Positions 39,443 to 48,590 of a DNA stretch of 64,000 nucleotides are shown piece by piece. Each line of letters opens with the position of its first letter. The first letter of the stretch is position 1. The DNA lies in contig NZ_JABAII010000002.1 in the NCBI RefSeq assembly GCF_012641405.1, positions 372,001-436,000 on the forward strand, written 5' to 3'. Source of the DNA: Rhizobium sp. P40RR-XXII (GTDB lineage Bacteria; Pseudomonadota; Alphaproteobacteria; Rhizobiales; Rhizobiaceae). The notes under the pieces are model-generated. The model was not told where the DNA came from. It was given only the letters and a program-made list of their open reading frames with translations, and did no database searches. A program made the position numbers and the translations under genes.

Positions 39443-40918
39443 TTACAGCGGTTTGACGGCCGCGACGAGATCTTCGGCCGTCAGCCCTTTGCCCGCGTGC
39501 CGGCCCGCAAGGCCATGCAGCCAGACGCCGGCAGCCGCCGCTTCGAAAGCGGGGGCGCCCTGCGCCATCAGGCCGCCGACGATGCCGGCCAGCACATCGC
39601 CGGAGCCGGCCGTGGCAAGCCAGGGCGGCGCATTGGCATTGATCAGAGCCCTGCCGTCGGGTGCGGCAATCACGCTATCGGCACCCTTGTAGATGATGGC
39701 GGCGTGGGCTCTCGCTGCGGCCGCCCTCGCCTTGTCGACCTTGCTCAAGGCTTCATCCGCGGCAATATCGGGAAAGAGCCGTGCAAACTCCCCTTCATGC
39801 GGCGTCAGCACCAATCGTGTCGGTCCTTCGGCAAAAGCATCGAACAACCGTTGCGGCTCGTCGCGAAATGAAGTGATGCCGTCCGCATCCAGCACCAAAT
39901 GGCGATCCGCGAGCGCGAGGGAAAACAGTCGGGCTTTCTCGCCGGCCCCGAAGCCCGGTCCGAGAATGAAGGTCGAGAGACGCTGATCGCCAAGCCATTG
40001 CCGCAATGAGGCTTCGTCCTTGACCGCATGCAGCATGATTGCCGTGAGTAGACCGGCATTGACATCAAGCGCTTCGGGCGGCGAGGCGATGGTGACGAGC
40101 CCCGCCCCCGCCTTCAGCCCCGCCATGGCCGACATGCGCGCGGCGCCCGTCGCGTTCGGCCCGCCTGAAAAGACGACGAGATGGCCGCGCTTGTATTTGT
40201 GCGTGTCGACGCCCGCCGACGGTATTTTCGCCTGCCACTGCGCGGGAGTGTTTTCGGCGATCAGATTATCGGCATGGGCGCGAACGATGCGGGCGGGAAT
40301 GCCGATGTCGAAAACCTCCAGCTCCCCGCACAGGTCGCGACCGGGAAGAAGAAGGTGGCCCGGCTTGCGCGTCATGAAGGTAACCGTACGCGCAGCATGG
40401 AAGGCAGCACCAAGGATCTGGCCGCTGCGACCATCGACGCCGGACGGCAGATCGACGGCGATGACGGGAACTTTCGTTTCGGCGACCCGCGCAATGACGG
40501 TGGCCACCTCATCGGGAACGTAGCGGGAAAGCCCCGCGCCGAAGATGGCGTCGATCACCACATCGCCAGCCTCCGGAACATAGCCGCCGATCGCCTCGCC
40601 CCCGGCCGGACAATCGGCAAAGGCGCGAGCTGCATCGCCCTTGAGCCGTTGCGGATCGCCAAGATGGAAAAGCCGTATTTCGGCGCCGGCCTGCTGCAGC
40701 GCGCGAGCTGCGACATACCCGTCCCCGCCATTGTTACCCGGCCCGCAAAGCACGACATATCGATGCGCCTCGGGAAAGCGCCGAAGTGCTACGGCGGCGA
40801 CAGACTGCCCCGCCCTTTCCATAAGCCCATAGGAATCGATGCCGGACGCGGCAGCGGCGCTATCGACAGCGGCCATATCGTCGGGTGTGAGGAGCAGGTC
40901 GGCTAGCGGCAACATCAT
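39443..40918 (-). CDS. nnr: Bifunctional NAD(P)H-hydrate epimerase / dehydratase
   Basis: Metabolite-repair enzyme of about 491 residues in two domains. The N-terminal YjeF_N epimerase domain (residues about 1-215) holds VVLCGPGNNGGDGYVAARAL. The C-terminal ribokinase-like ADP-dependent dehydratase domain holds KRGHLVVFSGGPNATGAARMS and TAGSGDVLAGIVGGLMAQG. It restores NAD(P)H damaged by hydration. The start is taken at 40918; 40915 is equally possible and 41020 is too long. Confidence 0.94.
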   Translation of the reverse strand: MMLPLADLLLTPDDMAAVDSAAAASGIDSYGLMERAGQSVAAVALRRFPEAHRYVVLCGPGNNGGDGYVAARALQQAGAEIRLFHLGDPQRLKGDAARAFADCPAGGEAIGGYVPEAGDVVIDAIFGAGLSRYVPDEVATVIARVAETKVPVIAVDLPSGVDGRSGQILGAAFHAARTVTFMTRKPGHLLLPGRDLCGELEVFDIGIPARIVRAHADNLIAENTPAQWQAKIPSAGVDTHKYKRGHLVVFSGGPNATGAARMSAMAGLKAGAGLVTIASPPEALDVNAGLLTAIMLHAVKDEASLRQWLGDQRLSTFILGPGFGAGEKARLFSLALADRHLVLDADGITSFRDEPQRLFDAFAEGPTRLVLTPHEGEFARLFPDIAADEALSKVDKARAAAARAHAAIIYKGADSVIAAPDGRALINANAPPWLATAGSGDVLAGIVGGLMAQGAPAFEAAAAGVWLHGLAGRHAGKGLTAEDLVAAVKPL

Positions 40919-41054
40919 GGCAGCCATTATAGATGCGAAATCTGCCTCAAAAACAACCGCTTTTGCAACAGGCCGATCGACTGATAAATGTGCATTTGCA
41001 TAATAAATAACCAATAGCATTCAAGGCTTTACCGAAGGATAAACCTACCGCGCA

Positions 41055-41070
41055 TCGCACTTTTTTGCGA
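41055..41070. promoter_or_regulatory. Candidate NtrC enhancer palindrome
   Basis: TCGCACTTTTTTGCGA has 5-bp symmetric arms (TCGCA and TGCGA) and the GCAC core of the NtrC site. It lies about 120 bp upstream of the candidate -24/-12 promoter, a normal enhancer distance. The match to the full NtrC consensus is partial. Confidence 0.45.
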
Positions 41071-41189
41071 AATTTTGCTTATCCCATGCATTTCAGCGCG
41101 AAAGCGCTTCCATTTTTCCGAAAAATCCTCATCAATCCATCATCTCGGTGCGAATTCGCCGGGATTTTCTACGGCAGCTCGTTCTCAAC

Positions 41190-41605
<416 letters not shown>

Positions 41606-41666
41606 TCCGCCCGGCCCTCCGGCCGCGGCTCGTTTAATCGTCATCTAAGTCAAGGGAAGCAATTTA

Positions 41667-43076
41667 ATGACGACCGCAAGCGAAATTTTGAAACAAATCA
41701 AGGACAACGACGTCAAGTTCGTAGACCTGCGCTTCACGGACCCGAAGGGCAAGCTGCAGCACCTCACCATGGATGTGGTCTGTGTCGACGAAGACATGTT
41801 CGCCGATGGCGTCATGTTCGACGGTTCCTCGATTGCCGGTTGGAAGGCCATCAATGAATCCGACATGGTGCTGATGCCCGATCCGGATACGGTCCATATG
41901 GACCCCTTCTTCGCGCAGTCCACCATGGTCATCCTCTGCGACATTCTCGACCCGGTCTCCGGCGAAGCCTATAATCGCGACCCGCGCGGCACCGCCAAGA
42001 AGGCTGAGGCCTACTTGAAGGCCTCCGGCATCGGCGACACCGCCTTCTTCGGCCCGGAAGCCGAATTCTTCGTCTTCGACGACGTCAAGTACAAGGCTGA
42101 TCCCTACAATACGGGCTTCAAGCTCGACAGCAGCGAACTGCCGTCCAACGACGACACCGACTACGAAACGGGCAACCTCGGCCACCGTCCACGCGTCAAG
42201 GGCGGCTACTTCCCGGTCCCGCCGATCGACAGCTGCCAGGACATGCGCTCCGAGATGCTGACGGTTCTCACCGAAATGGGTGTCGTCGTCGAAAAGCATC
42301 ACCACGAAGTCGCCGCAGCCCAGCATGAACTCGGGATCAAGTTCGACACGCTGGTGCGCAACGCCGACAAGATGCAGATCTACAAGTACGTCGTGCATCA
42401 GGTCGCCAATGCCTACGGCAAGACGGCAACCTTCATGCCGAAGCCGATCTTCGGCGATAATGGCTCGGGCATGCACGTCCACCAGTCGATCTGGAAGGGC
42501 GGCAAGCCCACCTTCGCCGGCGACGAATATGCAGGCCTCTCGGAAAGCTGCCTCTACTATATCGGCGGCATCATCAAGCATGCCAAGGCGATCAACGCCT
42601 TCACCAACCCGTCGACGAACTCCTACAAGCGTCTCGTCCCGGGTTATGAAGCTCCGGTTCTGCTCGCCTACTCGGCGCGCAACCGTTCCGCCTCCTGCCG
42701 CATTCCGTTCGGCACCAACCCGAAGGCAAAGCGCGTCGAAGTCCGCTTCCCCGACCCGACCGCCAACCCCTATCTCGGCTTTGCCGCCATGCTGATGGCC
42801 GGCCTCGACGGCATCAAGAACAAGATCCATCCGGGCAAGGCCATGGACAAGGACCTCTACGACCTGCCGCCGAAAGAGCTGAAGAAGATCCCGACGGTTT
42901 GCGGCTCGTTGCGCGAAGCTCTGGAAAGCCTCGACAAGGACCGCAAGTTCCTGACGGCCGGCGGTGTCTTCGACGACGACCAGATCGATGCCTTCATCGA
43001 GCTGAAGATGCAGGAGGTCATGCGTTTTGAAATGACCCCGCATCCGGTCGAGTATGACATGTACTACTCGGTCTGA
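41667..43076 (+). CDS. glnA: Glutamine synthetase type I
   Basis: GSI of 469 residues, forming glutamine from glutamate, ammonia and ATP as a dodecamer. Metal and substrate motifs are in place: [35 protein letters not shown], and [10 protein letters not shown]. The adenylylation tyrosine is in [10 protein letters not shown], so GlnE control is expected. It forms an operon with glnB and ends at a strong terminator. Confidence 0.97.
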   Translation: MTTASEILKQIKDNDVKFVDLRFTDPKGKLQHLTMDVVCVDEDMFADGVMFDGSSIAGWKAINESDMVLMPDPDTVHMDPFFAQSTMVILCDILDPVSGEAYNRDPRGTAKKAEAYLKASGIGDTAFFGPEAEFFVFDDVKYKADPYNTGFKLDSSELPSNDDTDYETGNLGHRPRVKGGYFPVPPIDSCQDMRSEMLTVLTEMGVVVEKHHHEVAAAQHELGIKFDTLVRNADKMQIYKYVVHQVANAYGKTATFMPKPIFGDNGSGMHVHQSIWKGGKPTFAGDEYAGLSESCLYYIGGIIKHAKAINAFTNPSTNSYKRLVPGYEAPVLLAYSARNRSASCRIPFGTNPKAKRVEVRFPDPTANPYLGFAAMLMAGLDGIKNKIHPGKAMDKDLYDLPPKELKKIPTVCGSLREALESLDKDRKFLTAGGVFDDDQIDAFIELKMQEVMRFEMTPHPVEYDMYYSV

Positions 43077-43087
43077 TATCAGATACG

Positions 43088-43116
43088 AAAGCCCCGGCTT
43101 GCCGGGGCTTTCTTCG
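43088..43116 (+). terminator. Rho-independent terminator of glnA
   Basis: AAAGCCCCGGC and GCCGGGGCTTT form a perfect 11-bp stem with a two-base turn, followed by TCTTC, 11 bp behind the glnA stop. Confidence 0.88.
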
Positions 43117-43237
43117 CAATTGGGGAGCCAGTGGCAGGTATCCCGCCAGATGCGTTTTCGCATTGGGCCATCGAACGCTGTCCGGTCAAAGAACCGGGCT
43201 GGATGTGACAGTTCGATGAAGGAATGGGGGCAAAATC

Positions 43238-43266
43238 CTTGATATCAGTGGTGAAAGTCACCACAT
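43238..43266 (+). promoter_or_regulatory. Candidate heat-shock promoter / palindrome upstream of hspQ
   Basis: CTTGAT, a 17-bp spacer and CCACAT lie 25 bp before the hspQ start and resemble a weak RpoH promoter. Overlapping them is a perfect palindrome, GTGGTG-AAAGT-CACCAC (43248-43264), which could be an operator or leader hairpin instead. Confidence 0.35.
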
Positions 43267-43290
43267 GATTAGCTGAAAGGAAGTCGTGCC

Positions 43291-43620
43291 ATGAAACAAC
43301 GAAACGCAAAATTCAATATTGGCGACGTGGTTCGACACCGGATGTTCCCCTTCCGTGGTGTCATCTTCGATGTCGATCCGGAATTCGCAAACACCGAGGA
43401 ATGGTGGAATTCTATCCCGGCCGAAGTGCGGCCCGACAAGGACCAGCCCTTCTACCACCTTCTCGCCGAAAATGACGAGACGGAGTATGTCGCATACGTA
43501 TCGGAACAGAATCTGATCAACGACGAGAGCGGCGTTCCGCTTCGCAATCCGCAGATCGGTCAGATTTTCGACCGGGCGCCAACAGGCCAGTTCAGACCCA
43601 AGATGAGCTTCGCCCACTAA
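43291..43620 (+). CDS. hspQ: Heat shock protein HspQ
   Basis: Small protein of 109 residues with the HspQ (YccV) pattern: FNIGDVVRHRMFPFRGVIFDVDPEF, then QPFYHLLAENDETEYVAYVSEQNL. In E. coli HspQ is heat-induced and helps degrade unstable DnaA and activates Lon. GAAAGGAAG precedes the ATG. It has its own terminator. Confidence 0.93.
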   Translation: MKQRNAKFNIGDVVRHRMFPFRGVIFDVDPEFANTEEWWNSIPAEVRPDKDQPFYHLLAENDETEYVAYVSEQNLINDESGVPLRNPQIGQIFDRAPTGQFRPKMSFAH

Positions 43621-43643
43621 GCGCCTGTCAGATAAGTTTTTTA

Positions 43644-43680
43644 AAAAAAGGGAAGATGCCCCAAGCCTCTTCCCTTTTTT
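43644..43680. terminator. Bidirectional terminator behind hspQ
   Basis: AAAAAAGGGAAGA and TCTTCCCTTTTTT are perfect 13-bp arms around an 11-base loop, 23 bp behind hspQ. The T-tract and A-tract suit both directions. Confidence 0.88.
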
Positions 43681-43706
43681 GATTTACGGACATGGTTGAT
43701 ACCAGC

Positions 43707-43735
43707 AAAAAAGCCCGGATCGCTCCGGGCTTTTT
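43707..43735 (-). terminator. Terminator of the IalB-like gene
   Basis: AAAAAGCCCGGA and TCCGGGCTTTTT form perfect 12-bp arms around a four-base loop. Read leftward, a T-run follows the stem, 23 bp past the stop of the gene that ends at 43759. Confidence 0.88.
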
Positions 43736-43758
43736 CAAAGCGCAAAGTTTCGCGAGAC

Positions 43759-44418
43759 TTACTGCTGCTTGGCGGCCTTCTGGGCGTCTTCCAGCTTCTT
43801 GCGCGCTTCCTCAGCCTTCTTCTGCATGCTGTCCTGCAGGCTCTTCTGGCTTTCAGCGAGCTTGCTGTCGGAGATTGCCGGACCGTCGAAAGCGGCACCA
43901 AAACCGGTGAGCGAAATCTTGATCGGGTTCGGCGCACGGCGGAAGTTGATCGAGGTGAAGGTCACATCCGTGCCCTTCTTCAGCGAGTTGATCATCGCGT
44001 CGGTCACGGGCACTTCAGCGGTGCACTTGTCCGGAAGGCAGACGGCGTAATCGAGCTTCTGGCCCTTGCCGCCGTCAACCTGCATGGTGACGCCGGGCGG
44101 GATCAGGCGAGCCGTTGGAACGGAGATCTGCAGGATCTTGCGGTTAACCTTGCCATCGACGGAGATGAGGCCCACTGCCGTTACTAGCTGGCCATTGTTG
44201 GCCATGATCAGGTTCTGCACGATGCAGATATCGGCATCGTCCTGCTTGGTGCAGGTCTTGTACCAACCCAGGCGCGGCTGATTGGGATCGTTGCCACCAT
44301 CGGCAGGAGCTGCGTTGGACGCGTCCTGAGCGAAGGCAGCAGCCGGCATGGCCGCGCCGATCATGAGAGCCAGAGCAGAGAGACCTGCCCGCATTTTGTT
44401 GTCAGTCTTGAACATCAT
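43759..44418 (-). CDS. Invasion-associated locus B family protein
   Basis: Exported protein of 219 residues. The start at 44418 (or 44415) has AGGAGG 11 bases ahead and yields a signal peptide ending AAMPAAAFAQ; the longer frame of 348 codons is not supported. The IalB domain is seen: GWYKTCTKQDDADICIVQN, CLPDKCTAEVPV (four cysteines in all, as in the family). The C-terminal 40 residues form a lysine- and glutamate-rich helix. First known from Bartonella, IalB-like proteins are widespread in rhizobia; their role is unclear. Confidence 0.9.
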   Translation of the reverse strand: MMFKTDNKMRAGLSALALMIGAAMPAAAFAQDASNAAPADGGNDPNQPRLGWYKTCTKQDDADICIVQNLIMANNGQLVTAVGLISVDGKVNRKILQISVPTARLIPPGVTMQVDGGKGQKLDYAVCLPDKCTAEVPVTDAMINSLKKGTDVTFTSINFRRAPNPIKISLTGFGAAFDGPAISDSKLAESQKSLQDSMQKKAEEARKKLEDAQKAAKQQ

Positions 44419-44682
44419 AGCGAAACCGCCTCCTGAAATCCGCTTCGGAACGACAGCGCGCCGTCCCATGCAATTCGGGTCAAACCGTCGTCCACCTGTC
44501 GAATGAATAAGGCAAATACATGACCCGAGAAACCCGGCACCCCTGTTACATCGCACTGGCGCGGATATCCAGCTTTTCTTTGGCCTTTTCTGCTGAGACC
44601 CAAGAATTCCGCAGTCGCGTGTTGAATTGGGCACGCTCGTGATAATGTTCGGCCGATTCGTACCCTTACCGGAAAGGATGCC

Positions 44683-46494
44683 ATGCAAGCGCTCCGGATC
44701 GCTGTCTTCCTGTTCTTCGCAGCCTTGTGCAATGCCGCCGCGGCGCAACCGCTCTATGGCATCGCCATGCATGGAGATCCGGCGCTGCCGGCGGACTTCA
44801 AGCATTTCCCTTATGTCAATCCGGATGTGAAAAAGGGCGGCCGCATCAGTTACGGCGTCGTCGGCACCTTCGACAATCTCAATCCCTTCATTTTAAAGAG
44901 CATGCGCACGACGGCGCGCGGCATGTGGGATCCGGAATTCGGCAATCTCATTTACGAACCGCTGATGCAGCGCTCACGCGACGAGCCCTTTACGCTCTAC
45001 GGATTACTGGCGCAGACGGTCGAATGGGACGAGAGCCGGAGCTACATTCAGTTCAACCTCAATCCCGACGCCAAATGGTCCGACGGGCAGCCGGTGACGC
45101 CGGACGACGTGATCTTCACCTTCCAGCTCCTGCGCGATAAGGGACGCATTCCTCTTTCGTCCTGGCTCGATACGATCAGCAGCATGGAAAAGGTCGGCGA
45201 GCATAGCGTTATGATCCGCTTTAACGAGAAGGCCAATCGCGAAACGCCGCTGATCATCGCATCATCGCTGCCGATCCTGCCGAAACATGCGACCGATCCA
45301 GATAATTTCGACCATACCACGCTCAGTATCCCGATTGGCTCCGGGCCGTATCGGGTAAAGAGCGTCGATCCGGGCCAGCGAATCGTCTTCGAGCGCAATT
45401 CCGACTACTGGGGCAAGGATATTCCGACGAAGGTCGGCGTCGACAATTATGATCAGATCGTGGTGAACTACTTCCTGCAGGATACGACTGTGTTCGAGTC
45501 CTTCAAGAAGGGCGATCTTGATATCTATCAGGACGGCAGCCCGGCGCATTGGCAGCAGGCCTATAACTTTCCGGCCGCAAGCTCCGGAGCAGTCGTCAAG
45601 GAAACATTCACGCCGAAGCTGCCGAGCGGCATGTTCGGCTTTGTCTTCAACGCGCGCCGGCCGATCTTTTCCGACAAGAATGTGCGCAAGGGCCTGACGC
45701 TCGCCTTCGATTTTGAGTGGTTCAACCGCAATCTTGCCTCCAATGCCTATACGCGCACCGAAAGCTACTGGCAGAATTCCGATCTTTCCTCGTTCGGCGT
45801 TCCGGCCGATGCCAACGAGCTTGCCATGCTCGGTCCGATCAAGGACCATATCGACGCCGATGTGCTTGACGGCACCTACAAGCTGCCGGTCAGCGACGGT
45901 TCCGGCCGCGACCGCAAGATTCTGCGCAAGGCCGTCAACTTCCTCAAGAAAGGCGGCTACACGATCAAGGGCGAACGCATGGTCGATAGCGCCGAGCGGC
46001 AGCTTAGCTTTGAGATCATGACGCAGAATGCAGATCAGGAGCGTCTTGCCATCGCCTACCGCCGGTCGCTGGCGCTGCTCGGCATTGCCGTCACCATCCG
46101 CACCGTAGACGATTCGCAATATCAGCTGCGCACGACAAATTACGATTATGACATGGTCGTCAAATCCTACCCCTCCTCGCTCTCGCCTGGTATCGAGCAA
46201 GTAGGACGATGGGGTTCCGCCGCCGCGAAAATGCCGGGCAGCCTGAATTTTGCCGGCGTCGAGGATCCTAATGTCGATACGCTGATCAATCATTTCCTAA
46301 CGGCGCGTTCGGCTGATGATTTTCGCGATGCGGTGCGCTCCTTCGATCGTATCCTGATCTCGGGCTATTATGCCGTGCCGCTCTATCATATCGCGCAGCA
46401 ATGGGTGGCGCGGCGAAGCCACATTGCTCATCCCGACGCATTGCCGCTCTATGGTTATCAGTTACCGGTCTGGTGGGACGCCTCGGCGCAATAG
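44683..46494 (+). CDS. ABC transporter extracellular solute-binding protein (family 5, YejA-like)
   Basis: Periplasmic binding protein of 603 residues with a signal peptide (LRIAVFLFFAALCNAAAA). The pattern HGDPALPADFKHFPYVNPDVKKGGRI and FDNLNPFILK is that of YejA/SBP_bac_5 proteins, which bind oligopeptides. The usual yejB, yejE and yejF permease and ATPase genes are not next to it; the following gene is a DsbA-like protein. It must use a transporter encoded elsewhere or be an orphan. Confidence 0.9.
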   Translation: MQALRIAVFLFFAALCNAAAAQPLYGIAMHGDPALPADFKHFPYVNPDVKKGGRISYGVVGTFDNLNPFILKSMRTTARGMWDPEFGNLIYEPLMQRSRDEPFTLYGLLAQTVEWDESRSYIQFNLNPDAKWSDGQPVTPDDVIFTFQLLRDKGRIPLSSWLDTISSMEKVGEHSVMIRFNEKANRETPLIIASSLPILPKHATDPDNFDHTTLSIPIGSGPYRVKSVDPGQRIVFERNSDYWGKDIPTKVGVDNYDQIVVNYFLQDTTVFESFKKGDLDIYQDGSPAHWQQAYNFPAASSGAVVKETFTPKLPSGMFGFVFNARRPIFSDKNVRKGLTLAFDFEWFNRNLASNAYTRTESYWQNSDLSSFGVPADANELAMLGPIKDHIDADVLDGTYKLPVSDGSGRDRKILRKAVNFLKKGGYTIKGERMVDSAERQLSFEIMTQNADQERLAIAYRRSLALLGIAVTIRTVDDSQYQLRTTNYDYDMVVKSYPSSLSPGIEQVGRWGSAAAKMPGSLNFAGVEDPNVDTLINHFLTARSADDFRDAVRSFDRILISGYYAVPLYHIAQQWVARRSHIAHPDALPLYGYQLPVWWDASAQ

Positions 46495-46585
46495 TATTGC
46501 ATGGTTCCTTTTCGGTAACCGGTTGAAGCCATCGGCACAAAGGCCTAGATGGTGAAGAACAGCCCAAAACCGAAAGGACGGAACC

Positions 46586-47257
46586 ATGGAACGCATCACG
46601 ATCGACATCGTCTCCGACGTCGTCTGCCCATGGTGCTATCTCGGCAAGGCACGGCTTGAGCTCGCCATCGCCGAGGTGCAGGACGAGGTTGGCGTCGACC
46701 TCAACTGGCGGCCCTACCGCCTGAATCCCGACTATCCGCCCGAAGGCGTCGACCAGAAGAAAGCACTGGAGCAGAAGCTCGGCGGCGCGGAGCGTGTCGC
46801 ACAGGGGCACAAGATGCTGACCGATCTCGGCCGCGAAGTCGGCATCAAGTTCGATTTCGACGCCATCAAGATCGGTCCCAACACGCTCGATGCGCACCGC
46901 CTCATCCATTGGTCCGTCACGGAAAGCCGCGAGAAGCAGGACAAGGTGGTCGATGCGCTCTTCAAGGCCAATTTCGAAGAGGGCCGCAACGTCGGCGATC
47001 ACGCCGTGCTGCTCGATATTGCCGAAGAAGCAGGCCTCGACCGCTCCGTCATCGCCACCCTGCTTGCCTCCGACGCGGACCGAGATCTCATCATCGGCGA
47101 AATCGACGCCGCCCAGAAGATCGGCGTCAACGGCGTGCCCTTTTTCATCTTCGACCAGCAGTATGCCGTCAGCGGCGCACAGACACCGGATGTGATCGCC
47201 GAGGCGTTGCGTGACATTGCCAAGATGAAGGCGGAAGCGCGGGCGGGGATGAATTGA
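46586..47257 (+). CDS. DsbA family oxidoreductase (FrnE-like)
   Basis: Thioredoxin-fold protein of 223 residues without a signal peptide. The active site is Cys14-Pro-Trp-Cys17 (DVVCPWCYLGK), and the cis-Pro region is NGVPFFIFDQQYAVSGAQ. It belongs to the cytoplasmic FrnE/DsbA group with a helical insert. Links to oxidative stress are described in the family. AAAGGACGG precedes the ATG. Confidence 0.9.
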   Translation: MERITIDIVSDVVCPWCYLGKARLELAIAEVQDEVGVDLNWRPYRLNPDYPPEGVDQKKALEQKLGGAERVAQGHKMLTDLGREVGIKFDFDAIKIGPNTLDAHRLIHWSVTESREKQDKVVDALFKANFEEGRNVGDHAVLLDIAEEAGLDRSVIATLLASDADRDLIIGEIDAAQKIGVNGVPFFIFDQQYAVSGAQTPDVIAEALRDIAKMKAEARAGMN

Positions 47258-47338
47258 TCGGAGTTCGGCGTTTCCAATGAAATGCGCAAAAGCTTCCGCG
47301 AATCGCCGATAGTGGAAGCAGTCGAGCGACAATCGCCG

Positions 47339-47926
47339 TCAGGCCTTTGCCAGCAATCCCGAAGCCATCGCGCGGAAAGCCTCGATCGCCTTCGGCAGCA
47401 CCTCCACAGGATTGTCGCTGGCGGCAACCCAAAGGGCAGCATTCAGCGCTGCGCCGGAGAGGAGCCGCGCTGCCGCCTCGGCATCGACCGGCTTGACGAC
47501 TTCGTGCTCCAGAAGCTTTGACACCGTCTGCCGGGTCCCCGCGAGACAGCTGTTCTGGCTGGGCCATTTCGATGGATCGCCGAGCACCGCCGGCCCGTCA
47601 AGCAGGACGATGCGCTGGACCTCGGGATCGAGCGCCATTTCGATATAGGCTTCGCCTTCCGCAAGCAGGCCTTGCCAGCCGCCGCCCGCCTGCTCGCCTA
47701 TCGCTTTTGCCCGCAGCGCCATTTCATTGTCGATCTGATCAACGACGGCGGCGAGCAATCCGCGCTTGTCTCCGAAGTTATGATAGAGAGCGCCCCTCGT
47801 CAGGCCGACATCTGCCGTCAGCTCGTCCATCGACGCTCCGGCAAATCCTTTTTCGGCGAAGGCTTTTCGTGCGGCGACAATGAGCTTGTTCCGGTTTTCT
47901 TCCATTGTTTCCAGGCGTTTCGCCAT
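47339..47926 (-). CDS. TetR family transcriptional regulator
   Basis: TetR regulator of 195 residues. The ATG at 47926 (MAKRLETMEENRNKLIVAARKA) is preferred to GTG 47944, as GAGGGTGAG lies just ahead and it leaves all three upstream palindromes outside the gene. The HTH is DELTADVGLTRGALYHNFGDKRGLLAAVV. A C-terminal all-alpha ligand domain follows. It is divergent from a RidA-family gene, with an array of three 13-bp palindromes between them, and probably represses both. Confidence 0.92.
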   Translation of the reverse strand: MAKRLETMEENRNKLIVAARKAFAEKGFAGASMDELTADVGLTRGALYHNFGDKRGLLAAVVDQIDNEMALRAKAIGEQAGGGWQGLLAEGEAYIEMALDPEVQRIVLLDGPAVLGDPSKWPSQNSCLAGTRQTVSKLLEHEVVKPVDAEAAARLLSGAALNAALWVAASDNPVEVLPKAIEAFRAMASGLLAKA

Positions 47927-47944
47927 CTCACCCTCAAATTTCAC

Positions 47945-48009
47945 ATACGTTTCGTATTTGAAACATTGACATACGCAGTGTATATGAATATCTCACATAC
48001 GTGCCGTAT
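47945..48009. promoter_or_regulatory. Array of three evenly spaced palindromic operators
   Basis: Three 13-bp sites with the consensus ATACGNNNYGTAT: ATACGTTTCGTAT (47945-47957), ATACGCAGTGTAT (47971-47983) and ATACGTGCCGTAT (47997-48009). Start to start they are exactly 26 bp apart, about two and a half turns, so sites 1 and 3 face the same side. They lie between the divergent tetR and RidA genes and are probably the TetR operators. Confidence 0.8.
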
Positions 48010-48087
48010 ATCAAATGAAACGGCATTTTGGAAGGGCCGTACAGGATGGCGCCCCTCCGATCTTTCACGTCAACGCGAGGGCCGAAC

Positions 48088-48513
48088 ATGATGACGACGC
48101 GTAATGCAATTTTCCCTAGGAACAGACATGCGCTTTACGAAGAACATGGCTATTCCGCCGCTATCCGATCAGGTGATCTGCTGTTCGTTTCCGGCCAGGT
48201 CGGCAGCCGTGCGGATGGGAGCCCGGAGCCGGATTTCGAACGTCAGGTTCAGCTTGCCTTCGACAATTTGCGGGCAATCTTGGAAGCCGCAGGCTGCACC
48301 TTCGACGATATTATCGACGTCACCACGTTCCACACCGATCCGGAACGGCAGTTCGGCGCGATCATGACCGTCAAGACCCGAATCTTCAATGAGGCGCCCT
48401 ATCCGAATTGGACGGCGATCGGCGTCAATTGGCTGGCTGGCTTCGATTTCGAAATCAAGGTTATCGCGCGCATTCCAGACGTTGGAGAGACTCGCAAGCC
48501 CCAGGCCGCATGA
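48088..48513 (+). CDS. RidA family protein
   Basis: YjgF/RidA-like protein of 141 residues. The start is taken at 48088 (MMTTRNAIFPRNRHALYEEHGY; GAGGG 8 bases ahead). The family pattern is VSGQVGSRADGSPEPDFERQVQLAFDNLRAILEAAGCTFDDIIDVTTF, and the late arginine in VIARIPD aligns with the catalytic Arg of RidA. RidA hydrolyses reactive enamines and imines. It is probably under the divergent TetR. Confidence 0.88.
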   Translation: MMTTRNAIFPRNRHALYEEHGYSAAIRSGDLLFVSGQVGSRADGSPEPDFERQVQLAFDNLRAILEAAGCTFDDIIDVTTFHTDPERQFGAIMTVKTRIFNEAPYPNWTAIGVNWLAGFDFEIKVIARIPDVGETRKPQAA

Positions 48514-48590
48514 GGACATGTCGGATTTCAGCCCGCGGCGGTAAATGGCTGTTGCGGGCCGAAAACGATCGGTTGCTAAGACACGCCTCC

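Noticed and set aside
41664..43163. A 499-codon frame opposite glnA
   Set aside because: Antisense shadow of a strongly conserved glutamine synthetase gene with no ribosome-binding site or family pattern.
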